DNA of 64,000 bases from Proales similis (Eukaryota; Rotifera; Eurotatoria; Ploima; Proalidae): assembly GCA_019059635.1 (NCBI GenBank), contig JAGVRJ010000002.1:2480001-2544000 (forward strand), written 5' to 3'. The position numbers and the translations under genes were made by a program. Under the pieces are notes generated by a model, which was not told the DNA's origin, made no database searches, and was given only the letters and a program-made list of their open reading frames with translations. Positions within the stretch are counted from its first letter, which is position 1. Each line of letters starts with the position of its first letter. Shown here piece by piece: positions 1 to 12,000 of this stretch.

Positions 1-3000
1 GCTGTGGAAGTTGCTTACAATAGCCTGAGAGACTCTAGTTGACTGAAAGTGTCATTCAAGATAGAGCTGAGTTTATTGCCGCGCACGAGCAGCGTTCTCA
101 AACTGGTCAAGCCGATGAAAGTGTGCGCACTGAGCTCTGTCAGTTGATTGTCGTTCAGGAACCTTTTTTTTTGAAGGAGATTAGCCTGTGATCGCCATTT
201 CAGCGTGAAAGTGCTAGTAGCATACAAATCGTGTAGTGAGGAAGCTCCATCGAATGCACCAGGCTCGATAGTTTCAATGGCGTTGTTGCGCAAGTCCCTT
301 TCAAGGTGAATTGTTCTAAAGGGCGGCGTTCAAATCAACGTCAACGAGATTAACACTCACAGTCGCTGGAGATTGGGCAACTGTCTGAATAGGCCATTGG
401 CGTAGACCTTTCTGATTCGATTGCCTTGCAAATGTCTGCGTTTGAAATTCATTAAAATATTCATCTATTCAAAAATTGTGATTTGAAATTTAAAATGCAA
501 TTTACATCTCGGTTGTTTCTCGGCCGATGTTCTCCGGTATTTCGGTGAGATCTTGCGAGCGGCAGTCGACTATGCTGCCTCGACAGCTGCACTTGTCCGG
601 ACAAGCGTTCTCCTCGCTACATTGGTCCGAGCTGCTGTAGCGCTGCGAATAACATTTGAACTCTTCGCTCGGTATGTAGCCGATCGTTTTCTTGGCCAAC
701 TGCTCCGGGTAGCTGCATGTGCTGCCACTTTTCTCAATCGACCTCGTCGCAAAGTAATTGTTGAGCCATTTAAGATTACAATCGCAGACCAGCGGGTTTC
801 TTCCCAAATGACTTTGATTTGATTAGCGACACCTAAAGAGAGCCAAGATCCAAGTTCGACTGCTTACATTGTCTGAATAGAGCTCAATGGATCGAAGATA
901 TTCTCCGGCACCGTGGTCAGACGATTATCGAACAAAGACCTTGAATTATATTGTTTCTTTACAATCAAACTCACTGAGCGACTGAATAAGACCACTTACA
1001 GCAAATTAAGGCTGCGGAGGCCGACAAATGCGTCTTTTCGCAAGCAAGAGAGCCTGTTGGCATTCAGCAGTCTGGTCGGAGCGGATTAAGCTTCGAGAGC
1101 CAGAATGAACGGTTAGATAAAGAAAATTACAGAAATTGTAGATTTCCGAGTGTGTTGAACAAGTTGTGAGGTAGATGCTGCAATCGATTGCGGAACAAAA
1201 TTCTGCAGAAAACATTGACTTTAGCCGAGTGTCTTGTGGCAGTCGCATGGGACACTTACAGCGTGTTAAGGGAGTGCAGACCGTCGAATGAGTTCGAGTG
1301 CAGCTTTTCAATTTGGTTATTGCTCAAGTCCCTTGAAAAAACAAACGAACGTGAATGCCTGTGGGCGAGCCATGCCAGGAAAAAAAAAGCTTACAGCAGT
1401 TTCAGTTTGCTTAAATCTTTAAATGCAAAGCTCTCGATCTCGGTCAGTTCGTTTTTCTTCAAATCACTTTGGGACAAATTTTTCGCCAAAAGTTAACGAA
1501 TAAAAGATCTTGATGGCCTACAGTTCTTCGGCGTTTTTGGGCATTGCTTGAGGCAGAGCGCTGAGGAGTCTTTCTCGGCAATTCACGAGACTGCCTTGGC
1601 ATTCACATTCGAACGGACATTGACTTTGCGGAGAACACTCTGAAGCTGCTCTTGTTTCTGAGAGAACCAATCGAATGAGCCACTGGTTGTACAAAACTGA
1701 ACAACAAAGAAACACTAACCGCCCGGACGACACTTGAACGCGTCAGGTCGAAGACTTCTGATCTCAAAGTAGCGCCGACGGTCAAAACTGCAGCCGACAA
1801 AGCCTGTCGCCAGCTCTGTTCGTGTAAACAGCCAATCGCGCAGCCATTCAATCGAACAGCCACACTCCAATCGGTTGTTGTTCAGCCTCCTTTCAATCGA
1901 TTTAGACTACGGCCCAGCTTGTAATTGGCAGCCAAAACTTACAAAGAGCGCAGCTGGCTCATGTGATTAAAGAGCTCTTGAGGAAGTGAGTTCAGCTGGT
2001 TGCGGTGAAGTCCCCTTTTTGTTTGATTTTAGACGTTTGAACGGTAATGCGCTCGACTTGATGAGTTGACTTACAGAATTTCAACTTTCGCCAAAGACCT
2101 AAATGCGTCAGGACCAATGCACTCGATTTGGTTGTTTCCGAGTTGTCTAAACGTGTTCGAATTAGAGTTCACTCTGAAAAATCAAGAATTCAAACAACTC
2201 GATTCCTACAGATTCTTTAGGTTCACAAGCCCATCGAACAGCTCGGCTCCGACTGTTTTAAAACTGTTGCCGTCCAGGTCTCTTGAATTGACTGTTTTGA
2301 AGATCAAGCTGGTGGTGTTGTTCAGAGCAAAAGCGGTTTACAATCTCTTCAAGTTGGTCAGATTGTTGAATATAAACTCAGGAAGTCGTGAGAGTCGGTT
2401 GTCGTTCAGTCTCCTGCATTGATAATGAGTTCATCGTGATGAATTTGAAGAATAGCCAAATTGATCGACTCACAGTCTCTCCAGATTCACCAGCTCGTCA
2501 AACGTGCCCTCTTCGATTCGCTCGATTTGGTTACTTTGCAAGTGTCTTCAATTTTCCGTCAATTAATCGATGCTCATTCAATGCATAGAACTCTTGCTTT
2601 GTCACTTACAATACTCTCAGCTGCTTTAAATAGTTTAGATCGCCTTTTTCGATCGCTTTGATGCGATTTCCTTGCAAGTCACTTTTGAATCGATAGAAAC
2701 GCGTTAAAAAAAAGGAAAATTGAGCGCAGCGATGAGCCAAGTCCGCGCTTACATTCTTAATGTGTTTGAAGGAATATTTTGAGGAAAATTGATGAGACCA
2801 CGCTGGCTACAGTCGACGGAGAGGCCTCGGCAGACACAGGGCTGCGGGCACGAGACTTGATTTACGCTCTTAAAATAGCGGCGTTTGTTCAATGGCCGAT
2901 ACAAGAGCGGCCTGCGCCCACCTTAAACGCGAGGACCGATCGGGGTGAAGATGTTTTTTGTAAACAATTCTCAGAAAGCAGCGCCCAACCTGAGCGAACT

Positions 3001-3128
3001 GGTCGCAACGCAGATGCCTGATCTTGGTCGTTTTCGGCCGCCTTAAACTGGCCGATGAGTTTGAACTGTTCAGCATGGGCACTGGTGAATACGATTATGA
3101 GAAGGATGAAGAGTCGAATGGACTTCAT
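1..3128 (-). CDS. slit: Slit, secreted axon-guidance ligand (5' part; gene runs off the window)
   Basis: Secreted ligand of Robo receptors in axon guidance. The first codon at 3128 opens a signal peptide (MKSIRLFILLIIVFTSAHA). The first LRRNT cap (CPQPCVC...VDC) reads downward from 2850, followed by single leucine-rich repeats on separate small exons. The first LRRCT cap lies near 1895-1735, the second LRRNT (CPFECECQGSLVNC) near 1640-1520, and the second LRRCT (NPLVCDCNLKWL) plus third LRRNT (CPDKCSCRGSIVDC) share one exon near 800-500. LRRs of block 3 reach the window edge. LRRNT-LRR-LRRCT blocks in series with one repeat per exon are characteristic of slit. By family knowledge, block 2 is the Robo-binding block. 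Block 4, EGF repeats, laminin G and cystine knot must lie beyond base 1. Exon 1's donor (AAG|GTGGGC near 2925) is my best guess; the residues between signal peptide and LRRNT1 are uncertain. Confidence in identity is high; individual exon edges are approximate. Confidence 0.93.
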
Positions 3129-5522
3129 TTCGGTGATTTCAGGTGAATTGTATCAATCTCTCGCTACTTTGGCTAAATGTGCTTTAATCCGCATTATAGA
3201 ACATCGACGAGTATTATGGCGAGTTGTGACGATCTAAATTTAGTTTTAATAGATTGCCAAATTGAATTCGAGATTAGTGGTTGCGAGTCAAGGAAATTAT
3301 AATGATGAATAAACGCGGTCCTCAAAGTGAGCACTGACGCGGCTAAATCGTGTCGGGCGAGTAGAAAATTGATTACGCCAGCTGGTTGCCTAATCCGATT
3401 GAAGGGGAGGACTCAGGCTTGAGTTGGCTCGTCTCCTCCGCTCAGAAGTGACCCGGGCCGCTCGAGCGCAGTTTGTGTCAAACAAGCGAGCATTAAGACT
3501 CAAATGAATTTAGGAGCGCGCCGAACGAAACTTTTTCTGACACGCATGGAATAAAAATACTAGAGCAAAGGAGAGCACATCGTTTGTTTCTTAATTAGGA
3601 ACTAATTTCCGCGCTGGTCGCACAAATATTCGCAGCACTTGATCGAATGACTGATGGTGAGGTCAGCCTCGAGTGAGCATGATGAGCGCTCATGCCCACT
3701 CGCATGCATTCCTTTGCCAGAGCATTCAAGTATGGAAATTATGCCTAACAAGCCGTGAGGCCATTAGAAGCAACATCAACAACACCAACAATAATAACAA
3801 TAACAGCAACTTAAACGAAAAAAACAACAACGATGACAGCGACGACGAAAAAGACGTGAGTTCGTTGAGTTAGCGGGAGAATGCAACTCGCCTGACCTGA
3901 ACTTTATCTGCTAGACACACACAAACACGGCGTTCTGATCATCTCCGGTCCTCGCCGACTCCATAATTGAATCGATGCACCCACACACACACACACAAAA
4001 TAACAAAAACAAGCGCTTGAGTAAACGTTTGAACAATGTCACTCGGAAATAAGGTGGAGCAAACAGTTGGGCAATGCTCGCGGCCAAGTGAGCAACTCAG
4101 ATCGGCCCAGAGCATTTGTGAGAATATTTGCCTGCCTCGTCGGCCAGAGTGAGTGAGTGATAACCGACCGGCCGGTCGCTCAGTCGGCCGACTCACTAAA
4201 ATTGCTCTAGACTCAAATGAATCTTGGTTAGAGAGCTTGATGCAAGCTCGATTCAATGTTTACTAGTGCGTCTAAAATATGGATTAGCGAGGCTGCGACA
4301 TACAATAAATTGTTGAGATCGACTTCAAATAAATCGTCTATGAACCAGTCGATCAACTGGGACTTGATCGCTCTCTTTCATTCTCTCGCTCGCCCATTCG
4401 CTTTTTTCTTCGGCCCATGAGTAGCTTAGGCCCTTTTTCTGTCGCTCTCCCTCTTTGTCTCTGCTTTGTGCGTTCAATCGTGTAGCCAGCCTCAGGTGCA
4501 TTTAAATGTGCATTTTTGACAGCTACAAATACAAGGGGCTCGTCTAACTAATTGCCCGTGCTCGACCTCTAAGCATCTAATTCAGCTCGCATTAGACCTA
4601 GATCAGCACAAATCACTCGCTGCTTCATTCGTCTCCAATTCATTTTTGGCGCTTTGCTTCGCTATTCGTCATTTTCTCTTTGCTTATTTTTTTCGTTTCT
4701 TAATTGAATGAACAATCAAACAAAGTGACGAACGTTTGCTCGGAATGAGTCCTTGAGATGACTCAGATCGCCTGAGATCTGCAAACAATCACGGTTCGAC
4801 TTTACTGTAAACGTGCAATATGCACTCTTTGGTTTGTTGATTTGCATTTTACCGGCTGTAAGCCATCCAATGCACTCGAGGATACAAAAATGGGCTGCTG
4901 CGACATGCCTCATCCAGTAAAGTTCACATGTCTGAGAGCTCTCCATTTGACCGTGATAAGTGTTTACTATCGACGAGCAATTTGAGTCAAGTGCATGTTC
5001 GAACACGATGAGACTTGTTCAAACTCATGTAAATAGCATTTTTCAAACACGCAAACAATGAGCAAACAGCCAATTCTTGAACGTCGAGCTCGAGGCGGTC
5101 GTATCTTGACTCTCTGAATTTGTATGAGAGAAAGAGAGAGAGAGATGTGAAATGCGCCTGAAGCCTTGGCGGCCTGAAATAGCGAACGCCAAGGCAAACA
5201 GTCCAAGTCTTAGGGCCTCATTTGTTCGCTAACAATGCGCTCTTCTCATCTGGCCGACCGCTGCCTTCAATCGACTGCTGTTTTAATTTCAAAGAGGCAA
5301 CAATCAATTAACCTGATTTGGCTGGCTTAGAAGACTCGCGCCGAGGCCAAGAGCGTCGATGGCTTAAGTAAAGAGCTCTTTCTTGCTTGGATGGCCCACG
5401 GCTCAACGGCTCTTGTATCCGGCAAAAGCAAATCACTTCCCAATCTCAACAAGACATTCACTCAAGCGCATTCGACCAATCATAGGATTGCGCAATCCAC
5501 GATTGCCCCATTAAAGCCTCGT

Positions 5523-5546
5523 GCACACACACACGCACGCACACAC
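5523..5546. repeat. CA-rich dinucleotide repeat
   Basis: A run of CA dinucleotides with two CG interruptions, inside the slit upstream interval. A similar pure CA run lies at 3982-3997. No function is inferred. Confidence 0.8.
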
Positions 5547-6117
5547 TGGTCCACAGATTTGTAATCCTGTTGTGTTTTTGACTTGCCTGTCGGTTGGCTT
5601 GCTATCAAGAGAAGAGGATTCGGCCAAATAAAGCAAATGAGCTTATTTGCTCGAAGCTAGGACGGCTTCCTTAATGATTATACAACAGTCCGACTGGATA
5701 AGTGAGGTTCAAGTCGCAGTTGATCTTTGAGCGGTTTGGGAAGCCAGCACTCTTTATATCTTTTGAGCCAATTATACGCAAATCGCCAGCGCCAATATTT
5801 GGCAATATTCTCTTCTTCATTGAAGCGATAGGTGCCAAGCGATCGAGCATTATATGCGGCCTCTGTTTTTCGACTAATTATAGGCGTCGAGCGCAAGGAA
5901 ACGGCTGGAAGAAAACTAAAAAGAAAATAAAAACAAAGACTTAAACTAATAGCCGCACGGCACGACGTGTGCGGCTCGTGACTGATTTATTTATTTAAAT
6001 AATTAGAACGATTTGCAAGGCTTGACACGATAGAGCGTTTGGTGGAATAAATAAATACAGAATACAATGAGGCGCGTCACGAACGCCCACCGGTTCAGCG
6101 TGCAGCAGCGCTATGAC

Positions 6118-6166
6118 TCCTCTCTCTCTCTCTCTTTCTCTCTGGCTCTCCCTCTCTCTCTCTCTT
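6118..6166. repeat. TC-rich (polypyrimidine) microsatellite
   Basis: An almost pure TC tract of about 49 bp with a few interruptions. On the opposite strand it is a GA tract, the kind bound by GAGA-type factors in insects. Whether it is regulatory here is unknown. Confidence 0.8.
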
Positions 6167-6911
6167 AAGCAGAGTCGCCTTCTCACACTCACTTGAGCGC
6201 CAGGTCTATAATCTTCACTTCAAATAATAGGACTTTGGATTGACGTGATGCTGGAGGGAGCAAGTAGACTCGCACGATTCCTGCCGAATATTCTTTTCTT
6301 TTTTATTAAAACTCTCGTTCACACAGACATAGACTTGTACTCTTGTTTTCGGCTGAGAAGTTGTCCAGACTGAACCTTAAGGGCGAGCCGAGGCGTCTGA
6401 ACTGAGAAAAGTGTGGCCTGAAAAAAAGACGAAGAGAGTTGAAATTTATTCAAGTGATAAATACGAAACGGATGCGATCAATTCGTTGTTCAGGCTAAGG
6501 AGGATCCAATTTCACCAACTCGACTCGCTTTTTAGCGAGCACTCTCGGACACACACACAGAGCCTGAATCTTAAAAATTGGCTATTACGCAAAGAGCTGG
6601 TCGCTCTCTGCTGCGTTCTAAACGACTAAATTGTCCAAACCCCGAGCGGCATTTGTGAAGTAAAAAAAAAAAGTAAATAACTTTCTAAGCATATGTATAT
6701 GGGTTGAGTCAGATAAAAAAAAGAAAGAAATAAATGAAATGAAGCAAGAAAAAGAGCGCCAAGGATTGAGAGCAAGAGAGAACTCAATCTGGCCGGCTAT
6801 TGCCTTCGAGAGATGCTCGACTTTGGCGGTGTGAATCATTAAAAGAAAATCGCCGAAACTTATTAACCTCGCAACATTCATTCAACTCACCTACTTTCGT
6901 TTGCAGCTCCA

Positions 6912-6942
6912 AAACACACACGCACAAACACACACACACACA
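6912..6942. repeat. CA dinucleotide repeat
   Basis: Imperfect CA run of about 31 bp in the slit to aminopeptidase interval. It generates spurious ORFs on both strands. Confidence 0.8.
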
Positions 6943-7884
6943 AGCAGCGCACACTCGCATAGAAGTATTGGTCAGCAAAAGATTCGCATGGCCTCGGACG
7001 CGCTCTCCTCAATGAACAAAGAGTGTTTAGGCCGGCCAGTGCTTTTATCTCGCGTTTAATACACTTGTCTGCCATATGGGAAGGTAGGGCGCACGAATGT
7101 CGAATAATGGGGATTAGCCGCACTGGTATGAAAGGAGGCAACTATGCCGAATAGCTCAGATAGGCATTTAAGAGGCGTTTAATGCAAACTCGTTTGTATA
7201 AATAGCAAGTCTCAATTAGCAGTTGTTGCACGTAATTGAGAACAAAACTGTAAAGTTGAACTAAATCGGCCCGTTCACGCTTTGACCAACAATGACCAAC
7301 GCTGCAGAATTAGCCAAAATTTCGACAAAAAATTTTGACTTAATAGAAAAAGAAAATTGAAAGAAAAGCGGCCTGAGTTGGCAGATTCCTGCGACCAAAA
7401 CCGGCGTCTCGGCATTAAGCAGTCACGTTCGACAACTGTCTGACGACTGGCCACACTTGTCTCAAAGCCATACAAATTCAATTTCTTTTTGGCTTTCAAA
7501 TTTCAATCAATAGTAAAATAAGCAGGTGAGCATAACAACAAGCAGAACAGCCACGTCTCGAAACGAGGACAATAACAACAATAACTCGAACATATTTGTT
7601 TAAATAAATGACATTTGGTGGCGCATAACAACAACAAAGAAAAAAGAAATCACAAACGCAAGTACTCACACTTGCTCTGTGATTCGCTCTCTTCGTTCTT
7701 TCTTGCTCTGACTCACGCATGCGCTAGGGCCCAACAAAAACCTAAGTGGGCTTTATTGAGTTGGCGCGCCGCGTCTGGCCTCTCTTCTACAACTGGTAAA
7801 TACCAGCCACTCAGGCATAGGAACCCTATTTCTAGCGCCAGTTCCTATCACAACTCTACAGAGACTAGTGGGTCTGTATGTGCT

Positions 7885-7913
7885 TGCATGCGCGCGCGTG
7901 TGTGTGTGTGTGT
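7885..7913. repeat. Alternating pyrimidine-purine tract (CG then TG)
   Basis: Twenty-nine consecutive bases alternate perfectly between pyrimidine and purine: TGCATG, then a CG run, then a TG run. Such tracts are the classic Z-DNA-prone type. It lies in non-coding DNA. Confidence 0.75.
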
Positions 7914-8947
7914 TAGAGCGTACATAAGCACACCAAAAGCAAAAGTCAAATTAATTCGTGGCCCACTTAGACCCGTGATTTGCAAGACGCCTTATTGGGC
8001 GCCAATTTACAGACCGACTTGGATTTAATTAATCGCACAAGAAGCGATATGGCTTTAGTAATCGCGCGCAAAAATTAGCTAATTTACAAATCTGTTGAGT
8101 AATGACCGTGCGTATCGGTCGAGTAAGAGAGGCGCCCGTCTAATGACATATCCAACAGACCTTGCATTAAGAAGAGGGTGCTTTCGTTGTAAACAATCAG
8201 GCCGGCTCGAGCCGCTGCTTCACATCTGCGAATTTGCTATCTGCTTTTTAGACACTCTGAAATACCCGCTGTTGGCCTTTTAGGCATCTTAAGACCGACG
8301 AACAACTGCTAGCAACCGCTCGCTGGCCACTCTCTTTACTCAAATGCAAAGCGCACGCATTTTCTTTATTCGATTTTTTTATGAACCGAGGAAGAGAGGA
8401 ATTCGATCAATTGATTCAAGTCGTTTGCCAACTGGCAAGCACGAACTTGTCGTAGTCCGTTGACATTCTCGTTTGTCCTCCAACTCGAGCAGTGGATTCC
8501 TACTTGCGCTTGCTTTTTGCTCAATAAATGTTAGTTCAAGAAGATAAATTCCTCAAATTGGCGTGTAAAGCAGCTGAGCTGTGTCGTAGTGGACGCCAAA
8601 TTGAAAAGGTTGAGATTTGACTTTTAGCTCAGGGTAGATGAAATGAATATGCGTCGAAAGTAACCAACAAGAAAAAGCGAAGGGGAAAAGAGAGCGACTT
8701 TGAAGGCAAACAAGAGCATGAAGCGCGAATCACAATCAAAATAAGAGATAAGCCCTCATGATCGAGACCGTTTAAATGGGTTGACATTTAAATTATAAAA
8801 TAGCAACAGGACTGCTTGCACACTATTCAGCTAAATTGTAAACACAAGCCCCCAAGTACGTGAGGCGCTCGCTTAGACAAATAACAACTCGAGGAGAAAA
8901 AAATCAAGGATGGGGAAGATGCTCACGCAACCAATGAGCAAAGCAAA

Positions 8948-8957
8948 TATATATAAA
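8948..8957 (+). promoter_or_regulatory. TATA box of the double-headed aminopeptidase gene
   Basis: TATATATAAA lies 71 bp before the ATG at 9028. A start site about 30 bp downstream would leave a 5' leader of roughly 40 nt. The position fits a compact core promoter for the gene that follows. Confidence 0.55.
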
Positions 8958-9027
8958 CTGGTTTTATTCGAAGGCTTTTTAATAAAACCGTGTTGGCTCA
9001 ACCGAAATTGTTCTCCTCTATTGTCGA

Positions 9028-12000
9028 ATGGATCAAATGAGCGTTGAAGAGAGTCCGCCCAGGAAGGCGGGCATTTTGGTCAAGAAGAGCCAGGCAATTA
9101 TATTGGCTCTGATTGCAGTTGCTGTTGTTGTCGGCCTCATTCTTGTCACCTACTTTTGGACAGCGTCGGCGGCGAAGGACTCTTGTCCCAGCTTAAAGTC
9201 ACAATGTTCACAATACTACTGCGAAAATACAGACAAAATCCAAGGTGAGCGTGAAGACGCAGTTTTACAAAATTCGGAATCAAAGCTTTAGCCATTCTAG
9301 ATCTGCTGGGCCAATGTGGACAAGCGACTTTGGCGCCAACCACCTCTCCGAAGCCGACTACTGAAAGACATACAGGCGGAACGCATCCTTCCAAGTATCG
9401 ACTGTCCGGACATCTGAAGCCGTTCCATTACGAGGTCTTCATGAAGCCCTATTTTACAGTTAATAGCAAGCCAGAGTACTATGATGGCAACGTCCTAGTG
9501 CGCTTTCGTTGCCTGAGAAATACATCGAAGCTCGTGCTTCACATGGATCCAAGCCTTGTGGTCAACAATAGCAGTTTGGAGCTCATCGATCTGGACAACT
9601 ATGAGCTCATCGAACGTCAATTCAGCTGGCATTTCCATCCGGACATTCAGGTTTTCATGTCGCAATTCAATCGAACCGTGTTCGTCGCCGGCAAGAAATA
9701 CTCGCTGAATATCGGCTTCAGAGGCAAACTGGGCGATGATAACGCCGGGTTCTATCGCAGCTCATATTCGGCCGATGATGGCTCAACCAGGTGCGTCAAT
9801 AAACTTGAATTTTCGCCGCCCTGAGATGTCTGGTCAAGTTTAAAACCAATTTCGAAGATGGCTCGTCACTTCGCAAATGGAACCGACCGACGCAAGGAAA
9901 TCGTTTCCTTGCTTCGACGAGCCAGAAATGAAAGCTCGCTTCAAACTCAAGATTGTTCATGACGCCAGCTTGCATGCCATGTCCAACATGCCGGTCGAGT
10001 CGAGCGTTGACTTGTAATTTAATTCTTTCGATTTCTGCCGCTGCTTTTTTCTTATTCGGAAGACATTCTCAAGCTTCACCGAGCAAGGCTACAAATGGCG
10101 GCAGACCGAGTTCCAGGAAACGGTCGAAATGTCCACCTATTTGTTCGCCATATTGATATCTGACTTTGAATGCGTTCAAGCGACAGCAAATCCGAGACTT
10201 TCCAAGCAAGTCGAAGTGAGAGTCTGCGCTAGACCGAACGCTGTCGACCAACTCGACTACGCCCTCCAAGTGTCAACGAGGATTCTGGAATTTTTTGAAG
10301 ATTTCTACAAAATTCCATATCCACTGCCCAAATCAGGTGAGTTGAAGTTGGTTTGCCCAGAAATTTGCACTTGAACGCAATGAGTTTGTGAGTAGATCAT
10401 GTGGCCATTCCCGATTTCAGTGCCGGAGGTAAGTTGCAGTTGTTGAATGCTCGGCTCGATAAAATGCTTAGAACGGTGCATAGCCATGGAGAACTGGGGG
10501 CTAATCACGTACAGAGAGTCTCGTCTATTGTACAACAGACAGAAAACGTCGAGATCAGCCGAACAGGCGATCGTGGAAGTGATCGCCCACGAGCTCGCTC
10601 ATATGTGGTAATTTCCTCAACTCCGAATCGTATTCTCAACTCGATTCAGCATTGACGGCAAACAGGTTCGGAAATTTGGTTTCACCCAAATGGTGGAACG
10701 ACTTGTGGCTAAATGAAGGCTTCGCCCGTTACATGCAGTTCATCGGCACTGATCATATGCGTCCTGAATGGCAAATGGTAACTCTTGCTTGCCTTTCGAC
10801 TCGTCGACATTTCAGTCGTTCAGCATCTTGGCTCCTGTTGTCTAGTTCGACCAGTTCCTGACCACCCAGCTTTCGGTAATGAATTCAGACGCGGTGTCCT
10901 CGTCTCGTCCGATCTCGATCGATGTCAACAGTCCGGATGAAATAAACGCAATGTTCGACAGTATCACTTACAACAAAGGCGGTTCCGTGATTCGAATGAT
11001 GCACTATTTCATCGGAAGCGAAGCGTTCATTCGAGGACTCAATGTAAACACATCACAATCTGATTCATATCACTCGCTGGCCTTTAAAGGAGTTTCGATT
11101 GCACCCAGAACTATTTGGAAATATTCGAGTACTCTAACGCTGAACAGAAAGACTTGTGGAACTCGCTGTCTCAAGTAAGTCAAGTGACATTACCATGATC
11201 ACTGACTAGATCGAACTGAAGACCCACTGAAAGGAAGCGCAATCGAGTCTGAAAAGTCTTCGACTTTCGGACATTATGGACACATGGACGAAGCAGATGG
11301 GCCATCCGGTCGTCAACGTCAGAGTTATAAACTCAACGCATTTGGCCGTATCGCAAGAGCACTTTCTATTCGACAGTTCGGCTCAGCCTCCCAAATCGCC
11401 GTTCAAGTAGGTTAATGAATGTCTAGTCTTGGCCCTTATTCATTTGAGCCGATCTAAGTTACCGATGGTTCATTCCGTTCACTTACACGGTGGAGAACGT
11501 TGATCGCCCAAGTTCAAGAGCAGCAAATTTCAGCCTTGAAAATATGCACACAATTGTAAACTGGCTAAGACCGGACGACAAGGAGAGTGAGTATTCGATG
11601 GTGTCGATGAGCTTTTAAACGCTTTAATTGGGCCTTCAATGGCAGTGATCGTTCAACTTCCGGCTGCTCTCCATCAAAACGATTACATTTTAGCCAATCT
11701 TGACGCTTCCGGATTCTATCTGGTCAATTATGAGCCCAGCAACTGGAACAGGCTAATTCAGCAGCTGGAGAAGAATCATCAAGTGAGTTCTTGATTCTGT
11801 ATGCTGGTTTATAGGCCAATGATGACTGAGGCATTAAGGCGATACCCGTCCGAATGAGAGCGCAGCTAATTAGCAACGCGTTCTCTTTGGCGCAAGGAAA
11901 TAGAATCGAAGTCACCAGTCCATTGGAAGTCTCGGCATACCTGTCACGTGAGAGTGAATATTTGCCATGGGACTCGTTCATAAGACAGCTCGGCTTCTAC

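Larger units (their letters stand above)
3129..9027. other. 5.9-kb non-coding interval between slit and the first aminopeptidase gene
   Basis: I see no convincing coding exon here. ORFs are short and low in complexity (for example an Asn-rich one at 3673-3873), and none has a recognisable domain. The interval holds several CA, TC and CAA-rich simple repeats. It is the upstream flank of slit, so it probably carries slit regulatory elements and possibly 5' UTR exons, but I cannot name sites. A TATAAATAG at 7197-7205 has no gene behind it. No tRNA, transposase or long terminal repeat was recognised. Confidence 0.5.

Noticed and set aside
3673-3873. ORF with an Asn-rich tail
   Set aside because: The composition comes from a CAA/AAT-rich low-complexity stretch. 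No promoter, splice or domain support was found.
7197-7205. TATAAATAG as a core promoter
   Set aside because: No coding exon follows within a reasonable distance, and such a motif is expected by chance in this AT-rich stretch.
7615-8028. 137-codon plus-strand ORF upstream of APN
   Set aside because: It spans the CG/TG repeat and low-complexity sequence, and no domain or splice logic was seen.
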